A DNA stretch of 53,848 nucleotides from Aliidiomarina maris (GTDB lineage: Bacteria > Pseudomonadota > Gammaproteobacteria > Enterobacterales > Alteromonadaceae), in contig NZ_PIPK01000017.1 of the NCBI RefSeq assembly GCF_003987335.1, forward strand, positions 1-53,848, in the 5' to 3' direction. A program made the position numbers and the translations under genes. Positions 8,106 to 14,529 of the stretch are shown piece by piece. The number at the start of each line of letters is the position of its first letter. Positions within the stretch are counted from its first letter, which is position 1. Below the pieces are notes generated by a model, which searched no databases, had not been told where the DNA came from, and saw only the letters and a program-made list of their open reading frames with translations.

Positions 8106-8198
8106 TTAAGCGTTGAAAGGCTGGGTGGCATCAGGGTGCGAGATAATCGCGAAAGTTCGACGCTTATTGATTTCATTAAGAAAATCTTGGTTTGCCAT
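8106..8198 (-). pseudogene. prfC: prfC (peptide chain release factor 3) 5' fragment
   Basis: From ATG 8198 the minus strand encodes a peptide containing 'NKRRTFAIISHPDA', the highly conserved N terminus of the GTPase RF3, just before its P-loop. After 'SHPDA' the normal continuation GKTT is replaced by TQPFNA and a stop at 8106. The whole catalytic protein (about 530 residues) is missing. Identity ends sharply at GATGCC (about 8127). SXT/R391-family integrative elements insert at exactly this 5' region of prfC, so the fragment probably marks an attachment-site junction. The element would lie to the left and the old chromosome to the right. No complete prfC is in the window. Confidence 0.8.
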
Positions 8199-8380
8199 GT
8201 ATGAATTCTTTTAGTTTATAGGCGAATTTGTAGACATTATTGGAAGTCCTCTCTTGTCAGTTCTTCGCTTCTCAAATCCATCGTATTAAATGTAATTGGC
8301 CACTATTTTCGCTGATCTTGACCTTATAAACAATCACCGGATACCTAAGGAAGTAAGTCAACAGATTAAGCGCTTTTTAA

Positions 8381-8455
8381 TGTCATTTTTGTACACTTGC
8401 GTCAGATCGGAATTAAGTCTACAATTACGACACATTTAAGTGTCATTTTTGACAA
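8381..8455 (+). promoter_or_regulatory. abiE promoter flanked by two candidate AbiEi operators
   Basis: A sigma-70 promoter TTGCGT (8397-8402) - 17 bp - TACAAT (8420-8425) precedes abiEi. It is bracketed by TGTCATTTTTGTACA (8381-8395) and TGTCATTTTTGACA (8442-8455), which share the first 11 bases and start 60 bp apart. The second is a perfect TGTCA-TTTT-TGACA palindrome. AbiEi antitoxins are known to autorepress by binding repeated sites around their promoter, so these are the likely operators. The rest of 8199-8380 shows no gene. Confidence 0.65.
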
Positions 8456-8468
8456 CTAGAGGCGTATT

Positions 8469-9005
8469 GTGAAAAAGGCTGAAGCAATTAAAAAGCTCTT
8501 AGAGTATGACAAGCGTGGTCGCTGTGTTTTTACTAATTCAGACTTGGCCAAAATCTTTCATCAAGATAATGAACGCGCATTGCGTGCGGGAATTAAACGT
8601 TTGCAAGACGATGGCTTACTCACTCGAATCATCAATGGTGTGTACTTATACAATTTAGCGCAGTCGAAAGGCAGCGATACGTTGGAGCAAATTGCTAAAA
8701 CTATTCGACGTGGGGAATATAACTACATTAGCCTGGAATCTGCACTTTCTGATTATGGTGTTATTTCGCAAATTCCAGTAGATAGGTTAACTGTTATGAC
8801 AACGGGACGTTCCGGTGAATTCAAAACACCGTTAGGTACCATTGAGTTTATACATACGAAACGGGACCCAATAGACATTTTAAAAAATACCATGTTAGTC
8901 GAAAGACCACTTAGGTTAGCGACAAAACTAACTGCTTACAGAGACTTAAAGCGAGTTGGCCGAAACACACATTTAGTAAGCAAAGAGGGCCTAAATGAAA
9001 ATTAA
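8469..9005 (+). CDS. abiEi: AbiEi-family antitoxin (type IV toxin-antitoxin)
   Basis: The protein has 178 residues from a GTG start, chosen because AGAGG lies 7-11 bases upstream. The N-terminal winged helix-turn-helix (about 1-80; 'FTNSDLAKIF', 'RALRAGIKRLQDDGLLTRI', 'NGVYLYN') is followed by the AbiEi C-terminal domain ('YISLESALSDYGVISQIP', 'GTIEFIHTKR'). AbiEi represses the operon and antagonises the AbiEii nucleotidyltransferase without stable binding. The gene ends 11 bases inside abiEii, so the two are translationally coupled. AbiE modules give abortive-infection phage defence. Confidence 0.85.
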   Translation: MKKAEAIKKLLEYDKRGRCVFTNSDLAKIFHQDNERALRAGIKRLQDDGLLTRIINGVYLYNLAQSKGSDTLEQIAKTIRRGEYNYISLESALSDYGVISQIPVDRLTVMTTGRSGEFKTPLGTIEFIHTKRDPIDILKNTMLVERPLRLATKLTAYRDLKRVGRNTHLVSKEGLNEN

Positions 9006-9915
9006 TCAAGATAACTTCGCGCTATTGGTAAATAAAGCAATGCAAGTTGCAAATATGTCTCATATGCGATCAGTGATAGAGAAAGAACTCTTACACTATG
9101 ATATTTTATTTGCGCTAGAAAAAGGAGGCTTTCTAGACAAGTTGACTTTTCAAGGTGGCACTTCATTACGACTTTGTTATGGCGGCAACCGTTTAAGCGA
9201 AGATCTTAATTTTGCTGGCGGGAAGGACTTCAGCTCGGCGATGTTGGCAGACATGGCATTTTGTATAGAAAAATACATTGGTCAACGATATGGGCTTGAA
9301 GTGACAGTAAAAGAGCCAAAGACTCTAAAGCTAGACCATAAGTACTCTGAATTGAGCATTGATAAGTGGCAAATAGCGGTAGTGACTTCGCCTGAGAGAA
9401 AAGATCTGCCAAAACAAAAAATCAAAATAGAAGTGGCAAACATTCCAGCCTATACAAGAGAGCCCCAACCTCTACGAATAAACTATGATTTCTTACCTGA
9501 TGGATACAGTGACATGCTGATTTTGACAGAAAGCTTGGATGAAGTCATGGCAGATAAAATCATTTCTTTAACTGCCACTACAAAGTATATCCGCCATAGA
9601 GACATATGGGATTTAGCGTGGTTGCAGCAACAAGGCGCGACACTCAAAATGGAATTAGTTAAAAGCAAAATATCAGATTATAAAATTGAGCACTTCGACA
9701 GAATGCTGGAAGATTTTCTCGGACGACTTCCTGATATTGTGTCTAGTAAAAATTTTATTGCAGAAATGAAACGTTTCTTACCCGCAGACGTTTTTGACAG
9801 AACCCTCGCTCAGGATAAGTTTCAATTTTACTTGGGAAATACCTTGGATAAACTATTTAAAGCCGTGCGTAACGAATTACTAGGCAGGGCCACTAATTCT
9901 GAGTTTAGAATGTAA
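8995..9915 (+). CDS. abiEii: AbiEii/AbiGii-type nucleotidyltransferase toxin
   Basis: This 306-residue protein has the DUF1814/AbiEii nucleotidyltransferase signature: 'LTFQGGTSLRLCYGGNRLSE' followed by DLNF (motif GG-S with downstream E-D-x-N/D), the later 'ADKIISLTATTKYIRHRDIW' and DLAWL segments, and an alpha-helical C terminus. Known AbiEii proteins add nucleotides to RNA targets and arrest growth; the substrate here is unknown. It overlaps abiEi by 11 bases. Length and key motifs are intact. The pair lies immediately upstream of the prfC fragment, between it and the dsbG backbone. Confidence 0.87.
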   Translation: MKINQDNFALLVNKAMQVANMSHMRSVIEKELLHYDILFALEKGGFLDKLTFQGGTSLRLCYGGNRLSEDLNFAGGKDFSSAMLADMAFCIEKYIGQRYGLEVTVKEPKTLKLDHKYSELSIDKWQIAVVTSPERKDLPKQKIKIEVANIPAYTREPQPLRINYDFLPDGYSDMLILTESLDEVMADKIISLTATTKYIRHRDIWDLAWLQQQGATLKMELVKSKISDYKIEHFDRMLEDFLGRLPDIVSSKNFIAEMKRFLPADVFDRTLAQDKFQFYLGNTLDKLFKAVRNELLGRATNSEFRM

Positions 9916-10094
9916 GCAATGGATGAGGTAACCGGATGTCAGATGAAAGTATTTCACTTCGCAAAGATCTGTTTAATCTTTACTCACATCAAAGATAGAA
10001 TTGCGCCAGTTAATCCTGGTTTCATCCCGCAGCGTCACTCTGTATACTCAAGCGGCTTCAGGCCACATTTAATACCAATAAAGGAGTGCCTTAC

Positions 10095-10931
10095 ATGGCC
10101 TTAAACCGACACCTACTTTGCCTGGTTGCCTTAGCGGGCGGCATCACCGTCAGCGCTCAAGCTGCGGCAGCAACCACACCTATGGCAGCCCACAGCGCCA
10201 GCTTCGCCTTCGCACAAGCCAGCCGCGGCATTCAAGGCGATTTACCCGCCGCGCTACGCCCCATTGCCAGCCAAGGCGTGAACTTTATCGGCACCTTTGA
10301 AGCGCCCGGCAATTTAACCGGCTATGTCGGTGAATACCAAGGCCAGGGCCTTGCGGTATATGTCACTGAAGACGGTGAACATGCCGTCGTCGGCAATATG
10401 ATCAACGCCCAAGGGGCAGATATCGGCGCCCAGCACGTGCGTCGCTTAGTCGATGAACCGCGTTATGGGGAAGCTTGGGAATTGCTTGAACAATCGGCAT
10501 GGTTTATTGAAGGCGATGAGAACGCCCCCAACGTGGTGTACACCTTTACCGACCCATTCTGCCCATTCTGCCGCCGCATGCATGAAGCGCTAAAACCTTA
10601 TGTCGCCGAAGGTCGTTTGCAGGTGCGCCATATTATGGTGGGTATTATTCGTGAAGCCAGCCCAACCATTGCCGCCAGCATCTTAGGCGCAGATCAGCCA
10701 ATTGATAAGTTCTTAGAGCATATGCGCACCTACGATGACGGTGGCATTATTATGGACGGCGTCGCGATGCGCGCAGGCCAAGCTGACTTGCGTCAAAACC
10801 AAGCGATTATGCGCGAGTTGAACTTAAGCGCGACACCTGCCACCTTCTTTAAAGACGCCAACGGCGTGGTACAGTTAATTCAAGGTGCTCCGCAAGACGC
10901 AGCGACCATCGAGCAAATGCTCGCGAACTAG
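10095..10931 (+). CDS. dsbG: Periplasmic disulfide isomerase/chaperone DsbG
   Basis: The protein has 278 residues. ATG 10095 is preferred to the in-frame GTG at 10086 because AAAGGAG sits 8 bases upstream of the ATG and overlaps the GTG. The signal peptide is residues 1-25 (ALA-type ending AQAAAA). The N-terminal dimerisation domain (about 30-115) precedes a thioredoxin-fold domain with redox motif CPFC (156-159; CPYC in E. coli DsbG) and a cis-proline loop 'SATPATFF'. It acts on periplasmic sulfenylated or misbridged cysteines and is kept reduced by DsbD. DsbC is the alternative, but the sequence reads more like DsbG. Confidence 0.82.
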   Translation: MALNRHLLCLVALAGGITVSAQAAAATTPMAAHSASFAFAQASRGIQGDLPAALRPIASQGVNFIGTFEAPGNLTGYVGEYQGQGLAVYVTEDGEHAVVGNMINAQGADIGAQHVRRLVDEPRYGEAWELLEQSAWFIEGDENAPNVVYTFTDPFCPFCRRMHEALKPYVAEGRLQVRHIMVGIIREASPTIAASILGADQPIDKFLEHMRTYDDGGIIMDGVAMRAGQADLRQNQAIMRELNLSATPATFFKDANGVVQLIQGAPQDAATIEQMLAN

Positions 10932-11005
10932 TTGCCAGTCGCAGCCATTGCTAGTCAGCACCGAACAGACCATACTATATGCAGCATGTTTCGGGAGGGC
11001 TAGCA

Positions 11006-11761
11006 ATGGACATCGACATTCTTGGTTGCAGCGGCGGGGTCAGTGGTAACCCTCGCAATACCGGCACCACCTGCTTTCGCCTTGGCGAACATATCCTACT
11101 CGACGCAGGCTCAGGGCTCAGTAAATTAGACCTCGGCGAACAGCGCAAAATCACCGATGTGTTGCTAAGCCATGCGCACATGGACCATATCAGCGACCTA
11201 CCCGGTTTCTTAGCCAACTTATTTGACCACATTCAAGCCCCGGTGCGCGTGCATGCACTAAATGAAACCATTGAAGTGCTCAAAGACTGCATTTTTAATT
11301 ACCAAATTTGGCCTGACTTCACCCAGGTACCAAGCCCGGAGAAGCCACTACTTGAGTTCGTCGTGGTCGAGCCCTGGCAGAGCTTCAAGCTCTATAACTA
11401 TGACATCACACCTTTTTTTGTGGAACACTCCGTGCCCACCACCGGCTATGCAATCAAAGACGCCCACAGCCACTTGGTGTTCAGCGCCGACACCACCTAC
11501 AGCCAGGCGTTGTCGGATTCGCTTAATCGCTTAGGCCATATCGACACCCTAATCGTTGAGTGCGCTTTTCCCGACAGCAAACTCGATATCGCACAGACGT
11601 CGAAACACATGACCCCAAGCCTTATCCAAATGATGCTGGACGATTTAGAAGAGCAACCCAAGAAAATCTGGATAACCCATATCAAACCAGCGTACGAAAA
11701 ACAGCTACGCCATGATCTGCGCAGCAAAGGCGAATTTCACCACTGGCGGGTGTTGCCCTAA
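11006..11761 (+). CDS. Metallo-beta-lactamase-fold hydrolase, cAMP phosphodiesterase class II-like
   Basis: The protein has 251 residues from ATG 11006, chosen for the GGGAGGG ribosome site 9-15 bases upstream; the in-frame ATG at 10979 lacks one. 'ILLDAGSGLSKL' and the dinuclear metal motif 'LSHAHMDHISD' (HxHxDH) are followed by His in 'FFVEHSVPTTGYAI', Asp in 'VFSADTTYSQAL' and His in 'IWITHIKP'. All MBL-fold ligands are therefore present. The overall layout resembles class II 3',5'-cyclic-nucleotide phosphodiesterases (PF02112), though an RNase Z-like or other phosphodiesterase role is possible. It is cytoplasmic, with no signal peptide. It lies 74 bases after dsbG on the same strand. Confidence 0.72.
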   Translation: MDIDILGCSGGVSGNPRNTGTTCFRLGEHILLDAGSGLSKLDLGEQRKITDVLLSHAHMDHISDLPGFLANLFDHIQAPVRVHALNETIEVLKDCIFNYQIWPDFTQVPSPEKPLLEFVVVEPWQSFKLYNYDITPFFVEHSVPTTGYAIKDAHSHLVFSADTTYSQALSDSLNRLGHIDTLIVECAFPDSKLDIAQTSKHMTPSLIQMMLDDLEEQPKKIWITHIKPAYEKQLRHDLRSKGEFHHWRVLP

Positions 11762-11859
11762 GCATGGCAGTCCTAAGCGCAGCAGTCACTGGAAGCGCGA
11801 CCCACACTCGCTGAATCGCTCAACAAATCAGCAAACGCATCGAATGGCGCACTTTTCGC

Positions 11860-11887
11860 TTGCTTGGCATGATCAGCTGCGTATAAT
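11860..11887 (+). promoter_or_regulatory. Promoter of tRNA-Trp
   Basis: TTGCTT (11860-11865), a 16-bp spacer and a consensus TATAAT (11882-11887) lie directly upstream of the tRNA. The predicted start is around 11894, some 10 bases before the mature 5' end. Confidence 0.75.
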
Positions 11888-11904
11888 GCGTGTCACCAAT
11901 CGGC

Positions 11905-11981
11905 AGGGGTGTAGTTCCAATTGGTAGAACAGCGGTCTCCAAAACCGACGGTTGGGGGTTCGAATCCCTCCACCCCTGCCA
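11905..11981 (+). tRNA. tRNA-Trp (anticodon CCA)
   Basis: This 77-nt sequence folds as a cloverleaf. Acceptor stem AGGGGTG pairs with CACCCCT, followed by discriminator G and an encoded CCA. The D-arm region is TAGTTCCAATTGGTAGAA, the anticodon stem-loop CGGTCTCCAAAACCG carries CCA, and the T loop GTTCGAATC is present. It closely resembles E. coli tRNA-Trp. No integrase or truncated copy is seen beside it. Confidence 0.97.
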
Positions 11982-12095
11982 AATTATTCGATTAAAACTT
12001 CCTTTTCTAAACAACTATTCCAGCTTAGCTCGCCCTTATGCGCATGCTATATTGTTGCCAATTTTAATTCAGCGATACAAGGTAGCAAGCGGCAC

Positions 12096-12479
12096 ATGGC
12101 AGTATGGACTCCCCAACAACTTGAATGCCTTGCGATTCTGAATGTACCGGTGTACGACTTTAAAGCACCGCCTTCTGCTGCAGAACGAATGCCTGCGCCA
12201 TCCAAGCAAGCACCTGCCGTACCGGACGCTGACGAGCAAGTAGCTAACGCGCCTGAGCATTACTATCGCCTTGGTCCTTGGCTGCTGCGCACGCAAGGCC
12301 CTTTGCCCGTGCAAGGTCTGCCCTGGCTCAACGACTTAGCTGCGCATGTTGGCACCCCATTGTCTCAGGTTAAACAACAAGACCGTGCCGTCGATATTAG
12401 CGCGTACCTGCGTGACTCGCTGACCGCTACAGAGAAAAAACAACTGTGGGCATTACTTCAAGAAAACGTAATGAAGTGA
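12096..12479 (+). CDS. Small uncharacterised protein, possible DNA polymerase III psi (HolD) analogue
   Basis: The protein has 127 residues from ATG 12096; an earlier in-frame ATG lies inside the tRNA and is discounted. The N terminus 'TPQQLECLAILNVPVYDFK' loosely resembles the 'LxxLGI' start of HolD psi subunits, and a Pro/Ala-rich linker separates it from a C-terminal part ('YYRLGPWLLRTQGPLPVQGL', 'LWALLQENV'). The main support is context. In E. coli holD lies just upstream of rimI, and here rimI follows after one extra gene. Psi subunits diverge fast, so the identification is tentative. Confidence 0.4.
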   Translation: MAVWTPQQLECLAILNVPVYDFKAPPSAAERMPAPSKQAPAVPDADEQVANAPEHYYRLGPWLLRTQGPLPVQGLPWLNDLAAHVGTPLSQVKQQDRAVDISAYLRDSLTATEKKQLWALLQENVMK

Positions 12480-12581
12480 TACATTGGCCGTAGGTCATGT
12501 GCAATTTTTGCACTAATCCTTTGGCGTAAAACACGCCACAATGCATCCACAATATAGTAATAATTAAAATCAGAGCAACAC

Positions 12582-13853
12582 ATGGACTCCGCAGCACTTA
12601 GCGAGCAAAAGCCAATTCAAAGCACTTTGCTTGCTTACCAACCTATTTTTGACCGCGACCTGAATGTCGTCGGTGGCGAGCTTTTGTATCGCAGCGACGA
12701 TGGCATTAGCGCCCTTGAAATTGGCGAAATGTCCGCCACAAGCAACGTCATCTACAACTTGTTTACTGGCATTAGCGAGCAATTCGACGGTTTTAATCAC
12801 CCGTTGTTTATTAATGTGTCAGCAGACTTTCTGGCCTCCGATACGTTTTTACCCATCGAGCCAAGCCGCGTCATCGTTGAGCTAGTCGAACGCATCACCC
12901 CGGACGATGCCGTGGTCGAAAATGTGAAACGCTGGGCCAAGCAAGGTTTTCGCTTCGCCTTTGACGATTTCGAGTACAGCTATGCGTGGGAGCCATTGCT
13001 TAAATACTGCGACATTATCAAAGTCGATATCAGCCAAGTCACCATAGCCCAAGCCCGTGAACTCAAAGCTAAAGTGAACCGCCCAGGTATGATTTGGCTT
13101 GCTGAGCGTGTAGAAACCCAGGTCGATTTCCAAATGTACAAGGCCCTTGGCTTTGATTACTTTCAAGGCTACTTTTTTGCGCGTCCAATCAATTTGAACG
13201 GCGTCAAAATACCGCCAAGTGCAACTAATTTAGCGCGTATTATCAATGAGCTATACGACCCGGAAGTGAATGTTGCCAGACTCACCGCCGCGTTGAAAAA
13301 TGAACCTGGGCTGTCCGTGAAACTGTTAAAAGTTGCCAACAGCGCGTTTTATCGCACGTCGAAGCCACTGGAAAACTTACAACAGGCGTTAATGCGCTTA
13401 GGTATTGAGCAAGTACGCAAATGGGTGATGCTGATTAGCGCGTTAGAAATGAGTAACTGTGCCGCAGCGCAACTCGTGCTGACGCGCGCCAGTACCTGCG
13501 CCGAGGTGGCCCGCCGCTTTATGGAAACCAGCATCGACCCGGACAAAGCATTCTTAGCCGGCCTACTCTCAGGCAGCGACATTTTGCTCAACGTTGACAA
13601 GCAGACCTTTGTCAGCAGCTTAGACTTATCGAATGAAATCAAAGACGCCGCTATACGCCAGCGCGGTGCCATGGGCGCGTTAATTCGCATGGTCGGGCAA
13701 GTTGAAACTGCGCAATACCAGTGGCAAAGTAATAACCGAGATAACTTAGCCCAGCCAGTGACGCCAAAACTTGGGCCAACAGGCCTTAAAATCATTGGTA
13801 TTTACCGCGAACAAGCGATCGAGAATCAGAAATTTGTCAGCAGTATGTCTTAA
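12582..13853 (+). CDS. EAL-HDOD signalling protein (YuxH-type)
   Basis: This 423-residue cytoplasmic protein has an N-terminal EAL domain (about 15-205) and a C-terminal HDOD domain (about 205-410). In the EAL part, 'YQPIFDRDLNVVGGELLYRS' carries ELL instead of EAL but keeps the Glu. 'INVSADFL', 'VELVER', 'AFDDF', 'IIKVDIS', 'LAERVET' and 'FQGYFF' keep most catalytic and metal-binding positions. HDOD domains such as this one ('NEPGLSVKLLKVANSAFYR') bind protein partners and lack HD phosphohydrolase residues. Members link c-di-GMP to motility or attachment, but activity cannot be decided from sequence. It ends about 20 bases inside the likely rimI start, so the two are probably co-transcribed. 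Confidence 0.85.
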   Translation: MDSAALSEQKPIQSTLLAYQPIFDRDLNVVGGELLYRSDDGISALEIGEMSATSNVIYNLFTGISEQFDGFNHPLFINVSADFLASDTFLPIEPSRVIVELVERITPDDAVVENVKRWAKQGFRFAFDDFEYSYAWEPLLKYCDIIKVDISQVTIAQARELKAKVNRPGMIWLAERVETQVDFQMYKALGFDYFQGYFFARPINLNGVKIPPSATNLARIINELYDPEVNVARLTAALKNEPGLSVKLLKVANSAFYRTSKPLENLQQALMRLGIEQVRKWVMLISALEMSNCAAAQLVLTRASTCAEVARRFMETSIDPDKAFLAGLLSGSDILLNVDKQTFVSSLDLSNEIKDAAIRQRGAMGALIRMVGQVETAQYQWQSNNRDNLAQPVTPKLGPTGLKIIGIYREQAIENQKFVSSMS

Positions 13854-14322
13854 ACCCGACCTTGCACTGGTCCACTTCGACCCCACCGAGCCTGAGTTTT
13901 ACTTACTTGAGTGCGCCGCCCACGGCGCACCTTGGTCACGCGCCATGTTTATCCAGTGTAGCGGGCGCTTGTATCGTACCCGCGCGCTGTACGCCGCAGG
14001 CCAATTGGTAGGTTTTAGCATTTGCTATCTCGTCGCCGACGAAGTCACTTTAATGAATATCGCCGTACACCCCAAGCATCAAGGCAACGGCTACGGCCGC
14101 GTATTGTTTCAGGACATCATCGATTTTATCAGCGACCAGCACGGCCAGCGCCAGCGCACCCTATTTTTAGAGGTGCGCGAAAGCAACCACGCTGCTATTG
14201 CGCTCTATCAGCGCTTTGGCTTAAGCGACATTGGCCGCCGCCCTGGCTACTACCCACCCATTCCCCCCGCCACAGCCAATGAAACTGCCGTGGTCATGCG
14301 CTTAGGGCAAGGCCACGCTTAA
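13831..14322 (+). CDS. rimI: Ribosomal protein S18 N-acetyltransferase RimI (GNAT)
   Basis: This GNAT acetyltransferase has about 163 residues from a TTG at 13831, proposed because a GAG lies upstream and family length is about 150; the in-frame ATG at 13771 would overlap the previous gene by 83 bases. The substrate-side motif 'HGAPWSRAMFIQC' and the acetyl-CoA signature 'MNIAVHPKHQGNGYGRVL' (Q/RxxGxG/A) are present. 'LEVRESNHAAIALYQRFGLS' followed by 'IGRRPGYYPP' is typical of RimI. It acetylates the N-terminal Ala of S18. The holD-rimI-prfC neighbourhood is known from E. coli. The start is uncertain. Confidence 0.82.
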   Translation, partial: NLSAVCLKPDLALVHFDPTEPEFYLLECAAHGAPWSRAMFIQCSGRLYRTRALYAAGQLVGFSICYLVADEVTLMNIAVHPKHQGNGYGRVLFQDIIDFISDQHGQRQRTLFLEVRESNHAAIALYQRFGLSDIGRRPGYYPPIPPATANETAVVMRLGQGHA

Positions 14323-14343
14323 GCAGAAGGCACAAGCGCCAAA

Positions 14344-14397
14344 TAAAAAAAGGCCCCGAAGGGCCTTTGTCATCACACACACGCCGGGTTAACGACG
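14344..14397. repeat. 54-bp direct repeat, copy 1 (with terminator hairpin)
   Basis: This copy is identical to copy 2 (16299-16352) except for C at 14384 versus T at 16339. It contains AAAGGCCC-CGAA-GGGCCTTT (14349-14368), a rho-independent hairpin downstream of rimI. Its right end reproduces the last two Arg codons and the stop codon of the chaperone-like gene at 16344 (minus strand). The two copies enclose the AT-rich secreted-protein gene. Confidence 0.95.
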
Positions 14398-14529
14398 CAT
14401 TACGTTAAATGATACCAAAATACTCTGTACAGCTTTAAAGATTCAAAGTATAACTCAAAGTAGATATTTTCAGGGATGATTTTTATAGCGGTATTCTTGA
14501 GAAATATCGTCATTAACAAGGAGAGGGTT

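Noticed and set aside
9936-9998. Short ORF MSDESISLRKDLFNLYSHQR after abiEii with a GAGG ribosome site
   Set aside because: Only 20 codons, no recognised family; could be a truncated gene start but not supported enough to annotate.
11905-11981. tRNA-Trp as a possible integration site
   Set aside because: No integrase gene, no repeated tRNA 3' end and no foreign DNA directly beside it.
11952-12095. N-terminal extension of the holD-like ORF starting inside tRNA-Trp
   Set aside because: It would overlap the tRNA and its 3' flank; the ATG at 12096 is a better start.
12499-12537. Two small palindromes (GTGCAA-TTT-TTGCAC and GGCGT-AAAAC-ACGCC) between the holD-like and EAL-HDOD genes
   Set aside because: Short stems without a T run; could be operator-like but nothing else supports a function.
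13771-13830. rimI start at ATG 13771
   Set aside because: It would overlap the EAL-HDOD gene by 83 bases and add residues not typical of RimI.
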